Assembly: GCF_017876405.1 (NCBI RefSeq)
Contig: NZ_JAGINW010000001.1
Location: forward strand, 7,267,203-7,331,202
Length of the DNA: 64,000 bases
Reading direction: 5' to 3'
Origin: Kibdelosporangium banguiense
GTDB taxonomy: Bacteria > Actinomycetota > Actinomycetes > Mycobacteriales > Pseudonocardiaceae
A program made the translations under genes and the position numbers. The notes beneath the pieces are model-generated. The model was given only the letters and a program-made list of their open reading frames with translations. It searched no databases and was not told where the DNA came from. Positions 33,722-43,532 of the stretch are shown piece by piece. Each line of letters opens with the position of its first letter. The first letter of the stretch is position 1.

Positions 33722-34432
33722 GTGGCATCGATCGGCGGGAATCAGAAGTTATGCGTTATCGGAGCGTCCGGGAGGCTCGGGCGCTACATGGTGCGGCACG
33801 CGTTGGACCGCGGGTACGAGGTCGTGGGCGTGTGCCGGGAGAAGAGCGTGCCCAAGCTCGCCGAGTTCGAGGGACAGATCACGGTGATCCCCGGACCGAC
33901 CAACGACCGTGCCGTCATCGCGCGTGCGGTCGACGGGTGCGACGCCGTGCTCACGGTGCTGGTGCCGTGGGGGAGGAAGCACTATTCCTCCGGTACGGCC
34001 CAGGCTGTGCTCGACTACGCACGTCCAGGCGCCCGTTTGGTGTTCTCATGCGGCTGGCACATCACCCGGGACGGCAAGGACGTGTACTCCCGGAAGTTCC
34101 TGTTGTATGCGGCCGCGTTCGGACGGCTGGCCAAACTTCTCCGCGTCGTGGACATCGACGACCAGGTGGAAGCGTGCCGACGGATCTTCGCCAGTGACAC
34201 CAGCTGGACAGTCGTGCGGGGCAGCGACCTGGAGGAGGGCGAAAGTCAGGGCCTGCCAGTATGGAGCCGGCACGTGGGCGACCCAGTCCTGGCCAGCAAC
34301 ATGACCCGTCGCGTGGACTACGCCCAGTTCATGGTCGAAGCGGTCACAGACGAGAGCCTCATCCACCAGGCTCCAGCCATCGTCGGCCGGCTGACCCCGT
34401 CCGCCCTCGCCCACGCAGGCAAACCCGCCTGA
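33722..34432 (+). CDS. NAD(P)-binding (NmrA/atypical SDR-like) oxidoreductase
   Basis: A 236-residue Rossmann protein. The dinucleotide motif VIGASGRLGRYMV (residues ~12-24) is of the GxxGxxG type found in NmrA-like and atypical short-chain reductases. No Tyr-xxx-Lys catalytic pair stands out. The GTG start follows GAGGAGAG. It is divergent from a TetR regulator with clear operators, a pattern common for reductases induced by xenobiotics or quinones. The substrate is unknown. Confidence 0.75.
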   Translation: MASIGGNQKLCVIGASGRLGRYMVRHALDRGYEVVGVCREKSVPKLAEFEGQITVIPGPTNDRAVIARAVDGCDAVLTVLVPWGRKHYSSGTAQAVLDYARPGARLVFSCGWHITRDGKDVYSRKFLLYAAAFGRLAKLLRVVDIDDQVEACRRIFASDTSWTVVRGSDLEEGESQGLPVWSRHVGDPVLASNMTRRVDYAQFMVEAVTDESLIHQAPAIVGRLTPSALAHAGKPA

Positions 34433-34491
34433 TTGCGCCGGCCGCGTCGAACTGGCTGAATTGAACGGGTCGGCCTGCACTCAGGGGGCAC

Positions 34492-35484
34492 GTGGTCAAG
34501 CGAATGGTTCTCCCGCTCGTGGCGGCAATTGCTGTTCTTGGCCTTGCCGCGATCGGGAGCCTGCTTGTCGGTGCTCAGCCGGTTGGTGTCGGTTCTGCCC
34601 TGCGTGTGCTGTTCGCCGACGATCGCAGCGATGCGGCTGTCATCGTGCACGATCTGCGAATGCCTCGCACCCTGCTCGGTGTTTGCACGGGGATCGCGCT
34701 TGGCCTTGCCGGTGCGTTGATGCAGTCATTGACGCGCAATCCGATCGCAGATCCGGGCATTCTTGGGGTCAATGCAGGTGCTGCGCTCGGAGTACTGGTC
34801 GCTGTGGTGGGGTTCGGTGTCGCTGGGTTCTCCGGGTATGTCTGGTTCGCGTTCCTCGGTGCAATGGTGAGCACCGCGCTGGTCTATCTGATCGGTACTG
34901 CCGGGCCACCCACGACTGCGCCGGTCAGACTGGTTCTTGCCGGCACAGCGGTCGGTGCGGCGTTGGTCGCGTGCACCGAGGGCATCATCTTCCTTGACCC
35001 CAAGGCTTTCGACGAGTACAGGTTCTGGATCGTCGGGGACGTCGCCAAACCGGATCTCACGGTCACCGGCCAGTTCGCACCATTGCTCGCCGTGGGAGTC
35101 GTGCTGGCTTTGCTGCTCGGCCCGGCGCTCAACGCGCTCGCACTGGGCGACGAAATCGGTGGCGCCCTTGGTGTCCGGATTGCCCGGACCAGAGTACTGA
35201 CCGGTGTCGCGGTACTTCTGCTCGCCGGTTCGGCGACGGCGGCGGCCGGGCCGATCGCGTTCGTGGGACTCGTGGCACCGCATCTGGCCCGGCCGGTCAC
35301 GGGCGCCGACCAACGGTGGCTGCTGCCCTATTCGGCTGTCATCGGCGCGATCGTGGTCCTGCTGGCGGACATCCTCGGCCGGGTGGTCCTGCCCTCGGGC
35401 GAACTCCGGGTATCGATCATGACAGCGATTGTCGGCGCTCCCTTCTTCGTGGTCCTCATCCGCAGGAAACGAGCCACCGCATGA
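34492..35484 (+). CDS. Iron-siderophore ABC transporter permease (FecCD family)
   Basis: A 330-residue membrane protein with about nine to ten segments. It carries the family blocks RMPRTLLGVCTGIALGLAG and the Gly-rich LTRNPIADPGILGVNAGA region. AGPIAFVGLVAPHLAR near the C-terminus contacts the ATPase. It overlaps the second permease by ATGA, so the two form the usual heterodimer. No ATP-binding subunit gene is present nearby. No iron-box operator was found upstream. Confidence 0.9.
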   Translation: MVKRMVLPLVAAIAVLGLAAIGSLLVGAQPVGVGSALRVLFADDRSDAAVIVHDLRMPRTLLGVCTGIALGLAGALMQSLTRNPIADPGILGVNAGAALGVLVAVVGFGVAGFSGYVWFAFLGAMVSTALVYLIGTAGPPTTAPVRLVLAGTAVGAALVACTEGIIFLDPKAFDEYRFWIVGDVAKPDLTVTGQFAPLLAVGVVLALLLGPALNALALGDEIGGALGVRIARTRVLTGVAVLLLAGSATAAAGPIAFVGLVAPHLARPVTGADQRWLLPYSAVIGAIVVLLADILGRVVLPSGELRVSIMTAIVGAPFFVVLIRRKRATA

Positions 35485-36503
35485 CCACACGGGTCGTGCG
35501 GGTCGCCGGCCTGTCGGTGCGCTATTCACTGCGCGCGTTCGCAATGTCGGCATTGCTCGCGATCCTGCTCGCAGTGCTCTGCGGATACGCACTGACCGTC
35601 GGCAAATTCGAGATCCCGGTCGGGCAAGTACTCACGATGCTGGTGGGAAACCCTGGGCCTCAAGGCATCGACTACGTGTTCTGGACAGTGCGCATGCCAC
35701 GGGTGCTTACGGCGGTGCTCGTCGGTGTCATGTTCGGTGTCGCGGGTGACATCATTCAAAGCCTGTCCCGCAATCCGTTGGGCAGCCCGGATGTCCTCGG
35801 CTTCGGGGGCGGTGCCGCGACCGGAGCGCTCCTGCAGATCCTGGTCTTCGGTGCGAGCGCTTCTGCGGTCGCCGGTGGCGCGATCGTCGGTGCCTTCGCC
35901 ACCGCGGCGGTGGTCTATTTGATCGCCTACCGCCGCGGTGTCATCGGCTATCGGCTTGTCCTGGCGGGTATCGGCATCGCCGCGTTGCTCACCGCGCTGA
36001 ACCGGTATCTGCTGATCACGGCCGAGCTGAACGACGCCTACCGTGCTGCGGTGTGGCTGACCGGAAGCCTGCTGGACCGGACGTGGGAGCACGTCACCAT
36101 CGCGACGGTCGCGGCCGGATCGCTGATACCGGCGGCACTTCTGATGTCCAGGCGGCTGACTTTGCTGGAGATGGGCGACGACACCAGCGCGAGCCTTGGC
36201 GTCGCCCCCGAACGCAGCAGGGCAGTCCTGTTCGTGATCGCCGTGGGCCTCACCGGTGCCGCGGTCGCCAGCGCCGGGCCGATCGCGTTCATCGCCTTGG
36301 CCGCTCCGCACATCGCGCGGCGCATGGTCCATGCTGCCGGTCCCAGCTTGATTGCTTCGGGCTTGGTCGGTGCAATCCTGCTACTGGGCGCGGATCTGGC
36401 GTGCCAGCAGGTGTTCCCGACCGGTGACCTGCCCGCCGGAGTGGCCACGGGCGCACTCGGCGGGCTGTACCTGGCCATTGTGCTGGGCACCCGGTGGCGC
36501 TAA
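35481..36503 (+). CDS. Iron-siderophore ABC transporter permease (FecCD family), second subunit
   Basis: A 340-residue homologue of the preceding permease, with VRMPRVLTAVLVGVMFG, SLSRNPLGSPDVLGFGGG and AGPIAFIALAAPHIARR. The start ATG at 35481 overlaps the upstream stop. Its last four bases overlap the convergent binding-protein gene, so the three-gene uptake system is split between strands. It imports ferric siderophores together with its partner. Confidence 0.9.
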   Translation: MTTRVVRVAGLSVRYSLRAFAMSALLAILLAVLCGYALTVGKFEIPVGQVLTMLVGNPGPQGIDYVFWTVRMPRVLTAVLVGVMFGVAGDIIQSLSRNPLGSPDVLGFGGGAATGALLQILVFGASASAVAGGAIVGAFATAAVVYLIAYRRGVIGYRLVLAGIGIAALLTALNRYLLITAELNDAYRAAVWLTGSLLDRTWEHVTIATVAAGSLIPAALLMSRRLTLLEMGDDTSASLGVAPERSRAVLFVIAVGLTGAAVASAGPIAFIALAAPHIARRMVHAAGPSLIASGLVGAILLLGADLACQQVFPTGDLPAGVATGALGGLYLAIVLGTRWR

Positions 36504-37477
36504 CCCAGTTTCGGCATGATCTGGTCGAGATCGGCGAGCATCGCACTGGCCGCGGACGTCGAGCCGCCGTCCCACCATGACGTCCTCGGCACCTCGAACA
36601 CCTTGCCGCCCTGCACCGCGGGCAACCGCTTCCACAAGTCACCGCTGGTGTACTTGACGAACGTAGAGGTGACCTGGCCGCCTTCGAACGCTCCGCCGCC
36701 GGTGAAATGGATGATCACATCGGCGTCGGCGAGCACTCCGACCTGCTCCGGCGACAGCCTTGTGTACGTGTCACCCGCCTTGGCAGGCGCGCTGGACGCC
36801 GTGCGCTGGACTCCCGCGTCGGTGAGCACACGTGACGGGAAGATGACCGAGTCGGTGATGATTCTGAGCTCGTCGGTGGTGAACCTGAGCAACGCGACTT
36901 TTCTCGTGGTGAGTACCTGCTTGTTGCGTTCCCGAAACTCCGACGCGCGAGCACGGTACTCGTCCAGCTTGCGTTGCTGGGCATCGCGCACACCGAAAAT
37001 GTCGGCGACCGTCAGCGCCGCGTCGTACCACTCGACCTTGTCGCGGGTGTTCGCGTAGGCGACAGTCGGGGCCAGACCGGACACCGCGGGATACTTGTCC
37101 TGCAGGGACGCGGTGTTGCCGATGATCAGGTCCGGCCCGAACGTCGCGAGCTTCTCGATGTCCACCTGGCCGAACCCCAAGTGCTCGAACGGGTGAGCGG
37201 GCGCCGGCAGGTACGGCGGCACGGGCGGGTTGGCGTCCAGCGTTGCCGAAGCGACCAACGGGATCCCGTGCTCGAGAGCGATCTGCAACGCCTGCCCTGG
37301 ATCGAGCGCGATCACTCGTTTCGGGGATATCGGGACTTCGCTCTTGCCGTACGGGTGGGTGACCGGCTTTGTCGCCCCAGGGCCGGGAGCCGGTGACTGC
37401 GTGCCCGGCCCGCATCCACTGGAAGCCAAGGCTGCGGCGCCGATCGCCGCCAGAAACGTCCGCCTGCGCAACAGCAT
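36500..37477 (-). CDS. Iron-siderophore ABC transporter substrate-binding lipoprotein
   Basis: A 325-residue FepB/FecB-type binding protein. The signal (LLRRRTFLAAIGAAALASSG) has a twin-arginine-like start and ends at a lipobox Cys (SSGC). PKRVIALDPGQALQIALEHGIPLVA and FGPDLIIGN are family blocks. ATG 37477 follows GGGAGGAG; an upstream codon at 37504 is less likely. It presumably serves the two permeases just described, although transcribed convergently to them. Confidence 0.88.
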   Translation of the reverse strand: MLLRRRTFLAAIGAAALASSGCGPGTQSPAPGPGATKPVTHPYGKSEVPISPKRVIALDPGQALQIALEHGIPLVASATLDANPPVPPYLPAPAHPFEHLGFGQVDIEKLATFGPDLIIGNTASLQDKYPAVSGLAPTVAYANTRDKVEWYDAALTVADIFGVRDAQQRKLDEYRARASEFRERNKQVLTTRKVALLRFTTDELRIITDSVIFPSRVLTDAGVQRTASSAPAKAGDTYTRLSPEQVGVLADADVIIHFTGGGAFEGGQVTSTFVKYTSGDLWKRLPAVQGGKVFEVPRTSWWDGGSTSAASAMLADLDQIMPKLG

Positions 37478-37685
37478 GGCTCCTCCCTGGGCAGCCGTGG
37501 ACATGTGTCCATCTTCCCCGAATTCCCGGGCTGACTACAAGCAGTGACCGACGTGGCCGATCGTCTACTGGCCGGACTCCCGGGCCTGTTCGTCCGGCCA
37601 GATTCCCGTCCCGTCGATGATCTCGCGGCTACCGTCGGTGGCACTGAGCCACGTGCCTGGAGAGAACCCACCAGTGGAGCGTGAG
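37478..37685. promoter_or_regulatory. Divergent intergenic region before the diterpenoid cluster
   Basis: 208 bases separate the siderophore-binding protein gene from the GGPP synthase gene. I see no clear operator or iron box. This stretch must hold the promoter of the plus-strand terpenoid operon. Confidence 0.4.
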
Positions 37686-38714
37686 ATGGTCACTGTCACC
37701 GATCTCGGTCTTGTGCTGACCGACGACGCGCTGAAACAACGCCTGGAACAGACGATCGCCACGGCAGGCCGATGTGGACAGTCCTGGTTGGATACCGGAA
37801 TGCTCCCGTTGCTGACCCGGCCGGGCAAACGGCTGCGGCCGGCCCTGGTGTTCGCGTCAGCCGCGTGCGGCGGCCCCGCCGACACTTCGGACACGATCAA
37901 GTGCGCCGCCTCCGTGGAGCTGATGCATCTCAGCTCGTTGATCCACGACGACCTGATGGACGAATCCGCCTCCCGTGGTGGCGTGCCCACGTTGCACGTC
38001 ACCATCGGGCGGGACGCGGCCATCCTGGCCGGCGACTACCTGCTCGCCGCCGGTGGCGGGCTGGTGGCCGGGTTCTCCGGTGAGGCCGCGGCAATCTGGC
38101 ACCGGGGATACGCCCAGCTGTGTGTCGGGCAGGCCAAGGAAACGAGCAATCGGTACCGGGCCGACACCACGATGCCGGAATATCTGGCTGCTGTGCGTGG
38201 AAAGACCGCGACGCTGATGAGCATCGCGTGCCGCCTGGGTGGCCTGTGCTCCGGGCTTACCGTGCCGCAGACCGGTGCGCTGGCGGATTTCGGAGACGCG
38301 TTCGGGATGGTCTTCCAGCTTATCGACGATCTGATGGATGTCGTGTCCACCGAGCGGTTGTGGCGCAAGCCGGTGCGTCAGGACATGGCCAACGGAGTTT
38401 ACACCGCGTGCACGATCGCAGCGCTCGCCGACCCGCGCTCACGACTGCGCGACCTGCTAGGAGAGCAGATGACTACGGCTCAGATCGAGCAGGCGCACGA
38501 CGAGGTCTGTGAGTTCGGTATGACGGCCGCCCTCGACCTGATCGAAGATCACGTCCACCGCGCGGAGACCGCGCTGGGCGCCCTGCCCCCGTCGACTGCA
38601 CGCGCCCGGCTGGCCACGCTGCCGCGCCGGTACGTCTGCGGTGCTCTGGCCAACAAGGTCGCCCCGGGCTACCAGCGAATGGTCTCATCCCCTGTGTACA
38701 CGAACGCCGGATGA
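37686..38714 (+). CDS. Polyprenyl (likely geranylgeranyl) diphosphate synthase
   Basis: A 342-residue trans-prenyltransferase. The first aspartate-rich motif is DDLMD (88-92) and the second is in [16 protein letters not shown] (48-53) is the diphosphate-binding block. The residues four and five before the first motif are Ser, with no bulky aromatic to stop chain growth, so C20 or longer is allowed. With a class II diterpene cyclase nearby, GGPP is the expected product. ATG 37686 was chosen; an in-frame codon at 37617 lacks a ribosome-binding site. It is the first gene of the cluster. Confidence 0.88.
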   Translation: MVTVTDLGLVLTDDALKQRLEQTIATAGRCGQSWLDTGMLPLLTRPGKRLRPALVFASAACGGPADTSDTIKCAASVELMHLSSLIHDDLMDESASRGGVPTLHVTIGRDAAILAGDYLLAAGGGLVAGFSGEAAAIWHRGYAQLCVGQAKETSNRYRADTTMPEYLAAVRGKTATLMSIACRLGGLCSGLTVPQTGALADFGDAFGMVFQLIDDLMDVVSTERLWRKPVRQDMANGVYTACTIAALADPRSRLRDLLGEQMTTAQIEQAHDEVCEFGMTAALDLIEDHVHRAETALGALPPSTARARLATLPRRYVCGALANKVAPGYQRMVSSPVYTNAG

Positions 38715-38721
38715 GCCAGGC

Positions 38722-40062
38722 ATGACAACGCCAGTCGTACTTTGCGAGCTCGCCGCCGAGAGCGCGGCGACCGTGACTCACGGCGTGACCATGCTGGCCG
38801 GTGCGGCCGGGTCTCTCCTGGCAGCGGTCGAAGAGCTCAACGCCGGAGCAGTTGCCGTGCGCGGTCGACCTTCGCCTGCTGGTGTCACCATTGCTGCCGA
38901 GGTAACGGGTCCAGGTTGGGGCCGGCGCTGCCCGTCGGCACCGATACTGGCCGGTGAATTCCGGCGTCGGGGATGCCCCGCCACGGTGGTGCGGACGCAC
39001 ACCGATCCGGATACCGCCGAACTGACGAGGCAGATCATTGACTCTGGGCGTCCGGCCGTTTTGGTGGGAGGCGAGGAGCCGGCTGTTCTCACTGCGCTGT
39101 CGGCATGGGGTGCGGCTGCCGGTAGTCGACGAATTCTGTTGGCAGGGCCGCGATCCTTCTGCGCGGGAGTGGAACGTGCCATCGAGATCGTGGACCGGGC
39201 GCTGACCCGGCACGGCAGGCCGGTGTATGTACGAAAGCAGATCGTGCACAACCTGCATGTGGTGCAGGAACTCGAACAACGCGGTGCGATCTTTGTCGAC
39301 GAACTGGCCGAGGTACCGACGGGTTCGGTTGTCGTTTTCTCGGCACATGGCGTTTCGCCCGCTGTGCGGCTGCAGGCGCTTGACCGGCGATTGCAAGTGG
39401 TCGATGCGACGTGTCCGCTGGTGACCAAAGTGCACAGTGAAGCAAAGCGGTTCGCCGCACGCGGGGACACCATCGTGCTCGTCGGGCATGCTGGGCACGA
39501 GGAGAGCGAAGGGACGTTGGGGGAGGCACCGGACCGTACTGTGCTCGTGCAGAACGAGCAGGATGTCGATCGGCTGGAGATCGACGGGCCGGTGTCGTAT
39601 CTGACCCAGACCACGCTGGCGGTGGACGAGGCCGGTCGCGTGGTCGATGCATTGCGGGCCCGGTACCCGCATTTGACCGGGCCGAGCACCGAGGACATTT
39701 GTTACGCGACCACCAACAGGCAGGACGCTTTGCGTGCGGTGGTCGCGGACGCCGACCTGGTGCTCGTGATCGGCTCGGTGAACTCGTCCAACTCGGTTCG
39801 CCTGGTCGAACTGGCGCATCGGCACGCAACCGCGGCCCATCTCATCGACGACGCCAGTGACATTGATCCCGCATGGCTGGCTGGTGTTCACACGGTCGGC
39901 CTCACAGCGGGTGCGTCGGTGCCGCCGAGGCTGGTGACCGAAGTGATCGGCGCGTTGGGTGGCTTCGGCGAGACGACCGTGCAGGAGCGGCAGGTCGCCG
40001 CCGAGACGATCCGGTTCGGACTACCGAAGGACATGCGTACCGAGGCAGGAGGCAGGCGATGA
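38722..40062 (+). CDS. ispH: 4-hydroxy-3-methylbut-2-enyl diphosphate reductase with a long N-terminal extension
   Basis: A 446-residue protein. The IspH core starts at ~residue 136 ([18 protein letters not shown]). The three [4Fe-4S] cysteines are Cys147, one in [11 protein letters not shown] and one in [11 protein letters not shown]. It makes IPP and DMAPP in the last MEP step. The ~135 residues in front are not part of normal IspH (~310-340 residues) and match nothing I recognise. The start ATG is seven bases after the GGPP synthase stop. It overlaps dxs by ATGA. It is probably a cluster-specific copy beside a housekeeping one elsewhere. Confidence 0.88.
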   Translation: MTTPVVLCELAAESAATVTHGVTMLAGAAGSLLAAVEELNAGAVAVRGRPSPAGVTIAAEVTGPGWGRRCPSAPILAGEFRRRGCPATVVRTHTDPDTAELTRQIIDSGRPAVLVGGEEPAVLTALSAWGAAAGSRRILLAGPRSFCAGVERAIEIVDRALTRHGRPVYVRKQIVHNLHVVQELEQRGAIFVDELAEVPTGSVVVFSAHGVSPAVRLQALDRRLQVVDATCPLVTKVHSEAKRFAARGDTIVLVGHAGHEESEGTLGEAPDRTVLVQNEQDVDRLEIDGPVSYLTQTTLAVDEAGRVVDALRARYPHLTGPSTEDICYATTNRQDALRAVVADADLVLVIGSVNSSNSVRLVELAHRHATAAHLIDDASDIDPAWLAGVHTVGLTAGASVPPRLVTEVIGALGGFGETTVQERQVAAETIRFGLPKDMRTEAGGRR

Positions 40063-41876
40063 CCCTGTTGAAGTCGGTTGAGCGGCCGGCGGATCTGCGC
40101 CGGTTCGACCGCGCCGGACTGGACCTGCTGGCTGCCGAGATCCGGCAGGTGCTGGTCGGCACGGTGTGCCGCACCGGTGGCCATCTCGGGCCGAATCTCG
40201 GGGTGGTCGAATTGACCATCGCTTTGCACCGGGTGTTCACCTCACCGGTCGACCCGATTGTCTGGGACATCGGGCATCAGGCCTACGTGCACAAGCTGCT
40301 GACCGGCAGGCAGGACGAGTTCGCCTGGCTGCGGCAGGCTTCCGGTCTGAGTGGATATCCCAGCCGCGGCGAGTCCGGGCACGACGTCATGGAGAACTCG
40401 CACGCGTCCACCGGACTGGCCTATGTGGACGGACTGGCTCGGGCTTTCGAGTTGCGCGGTGAGCAACACAGAGTACCTGTCGTCGTGATCGGTGATGGCG
40501 CCCTGACCGGCGGTATGGCATGGGAAGCGCTGAACAACATCGGTGCCGCGCGCACCCGGCCGATGGTGATCGTGGTCAACGACAACGGTCGATCGTATGC
40601 CCCGACCGTCGGCGGATTGGCCGAACATTTCGCGAAACTGCGGCGGCACCTCGGCGGGGGCTCGATCTTCACCGAGCTCGGGCTGGACTATCTGGGACCG
40701 GTCGACGGGCACGATGTCACCGAACTTCAGGACGTGCTCGAACAGGCACGGGACCTCGCTCGCGTGCGTCGTCGCGCCGTGATGGTGCACTGTCTGACTG
40801 TCAAAGGAAAGGGATACTCGTACGCCGAATCGGACGAGGCCGACTGCATGCACGCCATCGGAGTCTTGGACCCCAAGACCGGGGCCGCGGCTGCACGTGC
40901 CGCGACCTGGACGGATGTGTTCGGCACCGAGATCGCCCGGCTGGCCGCGGACCGGGACGACCTGGTCGGGATCACCGCTGCGATGTTGCGGCCGGTGGGC
41001 TTCGCGGAACTGGCGGAGGCGTTCCCCGGCCGGGTGGTGGATGTGGGCATGGCCGAGCAGCACGCGGTCACCATGGCGGCCGGGCTGGCGATCGGCGGGA
41101 TGCATCCGGTGGTCGCCGTGTACGCGACGTTCTTCAACCGAGCCTTCGACCAGGCCCTCATGGACGTCGCATTGCACCGACTGCCGGTCACCTTTGTACT
41201 CGACCGGGCCGGTGTGACGGGGGAGGACGGTCCCAGTCACCACGGGATGTGGGACCTCACACTGATGAATCTCATCCCTGGCATGCGGGTCGCGGCTCCT
41301 CGCGATGCCGCCACCTTGCGAGCTGAGCTGACCGAGGCAGTGAATGACCACAGTGGTCCTACGGCGTTGCGCTTCCCGAAGTCCGCGATTGGGTCTGATC
41401 TTTCAGCGGTGCGCCGGATCGAGGGAATGGATGTGCTCGCCGAGGGGCAACATCCGGATGTTCTGGTGGTTTCGGTCGGTGCAATGGCCGAATCCTGCCT
41501 TCGCGCGGCGGACATGCTCGCCGAGCATCGGATCGGTGCAACCGTGGTCGATCCCCGCTGGGTGCTTCCGATCAATCCCGCATTGGCAGGCCTCGCCGCA
41601 ATGCATCGCCTGGTGGTCATCGTCGAGGACAGCAATCGGGCCGGTGGTGTCGGTACAGCGGTCACCCAGTTCTTACGAGATCACCACCTGACCACGCCGG
41701 TGCTCGGGATCGGTCTGCCGCCCCGGTTCCAGCCTGCGGGCAAGCGGAAGGATCTGCTCGCGGAGGCCGGGCTCGACGCGGCCGGCCTGGCAAGCCGGAT
41801 CATGTCGGCACTTGCCGGGGACAACGTCATGGCATTGCGGCGCAATCGAGACGCGGAAGTGCGGGTGACAGCATGA
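40059..41876 (+). CDS. dxs: 1-deoxy-D-xylulose-5-phosphate synthase
   Basis: A 605-residue thiamine-diphosphate enzyme that condenses pyruvate and glyceraldehyde-3-phosphate, the entry step of the MEP pathway. Blocks seen: [35 protein letters not shown], the ThDP motif [16 protein letters not shown], and [15 protein letters not shown] with [15 protein letters not shown] in the transketolase domain. It overlaps both ispH and ispG, so it belongs to the terpenoid operon. It is slightly shorter than housekeeping Dxs (~620-640), losing length mainly between the ThDP and pyrimidine domains. Confidence 0.94.
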   Translation: MTLLKSVERPADLRRFDRAGLDLLAAEIRQVLVGTVCRTGGHLGPNLGVVELTIALHRVFTSPVDPIVWDIGHQAYVHKLLTGRQDEFAWLRQASGLSGYPSRGESGHDVMENSHASTGLAYVDGLARAFELRGEQHRVPVVVIGDGALTGGMAWEALNNIGAARTRPMVIVVNDNGRSYAPTVGGLAEHFAKLRRHLGGGSIFTELGLDYLGPVDGHDVTELQDVLEQARDLARVRRRAVMVHCLTVKGKGYSYAESDEADCMHAIGVLDPKTGAAAARAATWTDVFGTEIARLAADRDDLVGITAAMLRPVGFAELAEAFPGRVVDVGMAEQHAVTMAAGLAIGGMHPVVAVYATFFNRAFDQALMDVALHRLPVTFVLDRAGVTGEDGPSHHGMWDLTLMNLIPGMRVAAPRDAATLRAELTEAVNDHSGPTALRFPKSAIGSDLSAVRRIEGMDVLAEGQHPDVLVVSVGAMAESCLRAADMLAEHRIGATVVDPRWVLPINPALAGLAAMHRLVVIVEDSNRAGGVGTAVTQFLRDHHLTTPVLGIGLPPRFQPAGKRKDLLAEAGLDAAGLASRIMSALAGDNVMALRRNRDAEVRVTA

Positions 41877-43063
41877 CTTCGAACGTGACCACCCCAACGT
41901 TGAGGGGGATACAACGCGCGGTTGATCTGGGGTTGCCGTCATTGCCGCCGCCGGTCTTGTCAGAGAGGCGTAAGACCCGGCAGTTGATGGTCGGTTCGGT
42001 CGGTGTGGGCAGTGAGTTCCCGGTCTCGGTGCAGTCGATGACCACGACCGTGACCGCGGACGTGAACGCCACCCTGCAGCAGATCGCGGAGCTGACCGCG
42101 GCGGGCTGTGACATCGTGCGGGTGGCCTGCCCGTCGCAGGACGACGCCGAAGCGTTGCCGGCGATCGCGCGCAAGTCGCAGATCCCGGTGATCGCCGACA
42201 TCCACTTCCAGCCGAAGTACGTCTTCGCCGCGATCGAGGCCGGGTGCGCCGCGGTGCGGGTCAACCCGGGCAACATCAAGAAGTTCGACGACAAGGTCAA
42301 AGAGATCGCGGCCGCGGCGCGCGACCACGGCACGCCGATCCGCATCGGGGTGAACGCGGGTTCGCTGGATCCGCGGCTGCTGGCCAAGTACGGCAAGGCG
42401 ACGCCCGAGGCGCTGGTGGAGTCCGCGCTGTGGGAGGCGTCGCTGTTCGCCGAGCACGACTTCCACGACATCAAGATCTCGGTCAAGCACAACGACCCGG
42501 TGGTGATGATCCGGGCGTACGAGTTGCTGGCGGAGTCGTGTGACTACCCGTTGCACCTGGGTGTGACCGAGGCCGGTCCGGCGTTCCAGGGCACGATCAA
42601 GTCCGCGGTGGCCTTCGGCGCGCTGCTGCGCCAGGGCATCGGCGACACGATCCGGGTCTCGCTGTCCGCGCCGCCGGTGGAGGAGGTCAAGGTCGGCACG
42701 CAGATCCTGCAGTCGCTGAACCTGCGGCCGCGCAAGCTGGAGATCGTGTCGTGCCCGTCGTGCGGCCGGGCACAGGTGGATGTGTACAAACTGGCCGATG
42801 AGGTCACGGCGGGCCTGGAGGGGATGGAGGTTCCGCTCCGGGTCGCGGTGATGGGGTGTGTCGTGAATGGACCGGGCGAGGCCCGGGAGGCCGATCTGGG
42901 CGTGGCGTCCGGCAACGGCAAGGGTCAGATCTTCGTGCGCGGCAAAGTCATCAAGACCGTGCCCGAACACCAGATCGTGGAGACCCTGATCGAAGAGGCG
43001 ATGCGCATCGCCGAGGACATGGCCCCGGGCGAAGGGACACCGATCGTCGATGTCCAGCCGTGA
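41873..43063 (+). CDS. ispG: 4-hydroxy-3-methylbut-2-en-1-yl diphosphate synthase
   Basis: A 396-residue GcpE protein of the bacterial short type. The iron-sulfur cysteines lie in [11 protein letters not shown] and [18 protein letters not shown] and DIHFQPKY mark the TIM-barrel substrate domain. It forms HMBPP from MEcPP. The third coding base is more uniformly C/G than in the neighbouring dxs and ispH, so it resembles a housekeeping gene in composition. It overlaps dxs by ATGA. Confidence 0.95.
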   Translation: MTSNVTTPTLRGIQRAVDLGLPSLPPPVLSERRKTRQLMVGSVGVGSEFPVSVQSMTTTVTADVNATLQQIAELTAAGCDIVRVACPSQDDAEALPAIARKSQIPVIADIHFQPKYVFAAIEAGCAAVRVNPGNIKKFDDKVKEIAAAARDHGTPIRIGVNAGSLDPRLLAKYGKATPEALVESALWEASLFAEHDFHDIKISVKHNDPVVMIRAYELLAESCDYPLHLGVTEAGPAFQGTIKSAVAFGALLRQGIGDTIRVSLSAPPVEEVKVGTQILQSLNLRPRKLEIVSCPSCGRAQVDVYKLADEVTAGLEGMEVPLRVAVMGCVVNGPGEAREADLGVASGNGKGQIFVRGKVIKTVPEHQIVETLIEEAMRIAEDMAPGEGTPIVDVQP

Positions 43064-43085
43064 CGTCCGGCACAAGGGCGTGCCG

Positions 43086-43529
43086 ATGTCGTTGACGTGG
43101 CTGAATCTGGCGTGCCTGCCGGATGTCGGGACCATCAGTTCCGCGAGCGTCGTTCCGGTGACCGCGGATGGGAAGATCGTGCTCGCGAAGCTCGCGCGAG
43201 GATTGGAGATTCCTGGGGGAGATGTGATCGTGTCCGACCCGGACATCGAGGCGGCGGCCCGGCGTGAGGCATGGGAGGAGACATGCATCCGCCTCGGGCC
43301 GCTGGTGCTCATCCAGCTTGTCCGGGTCGAACAGAACACGCCGCTGGCGGTCGTCCGGCACGTCGTGGTCTATGCCGGACGTGTGACGTCGATGCCGACG
43401 TTCGTCCAGGAGAACGAATCCGCCGGCCGCGTGGTAGTCAGTCCGGACGAGTACATTGAAAGAGTCGGGTTCGGGCACGCCGACGACCGCCGTCTCCTGG
43501 TGACACAGGCGATGGCGGCCGTGCGGTGA
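43086..43529 (+). CDS. NUDIX hydrolase
   Basis: A 147-residue NUDIX protein. The Nudix box spans GGDVIV... to REAWEETCIRLG (G-x5-E-x7-REUxEE-type, with one extra residue in the loop). ATG 43086 follows AAGGG; ATG 43050 would overlap ispG by 14 bases and is the alternative. In a terpenoid cluster it may hydrolyse a prenyl diphosphate or act as a housekeeping nucleotide pyrophosphatase. Isopentenyl diphosphate isomerase type I shares the fold but is longer and has a Cys/Glu signature not seen here. Confidence 0.75.
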   Translation: MSLTWLNLACLPDVGTISSASVVPVTADGKIVLAKLARGLEIPGGDVIVSDPDIEAAARREAWEETCIRLGPLVLIQLVRVEQNTPLAVVRHVVVYAGRVTSMPTFVQENESAGRVVVSPDEYIERVGFGHADDRRLLVTQAMAAVR

Positions 43530-43532
43530 CTG

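Noticed and set aside
34433-34491. Possible iron-box (DmdR/IdeR) before the siderophore permeases
   Set aside because: No sequence resembling the 19-base inverted repeat is present here or before the binding protein.
38473-39891. 472-residue open frame antisense to ispH
   Set aside because: It has no domain and crosses the junction of two well-supported plus-strand genes.
41960-43339. 459-residue open frame antisense to ispG
   Set aside because: ispG is unambiguous. The antisense frame is an Arg/His/Asp-rich shadow.
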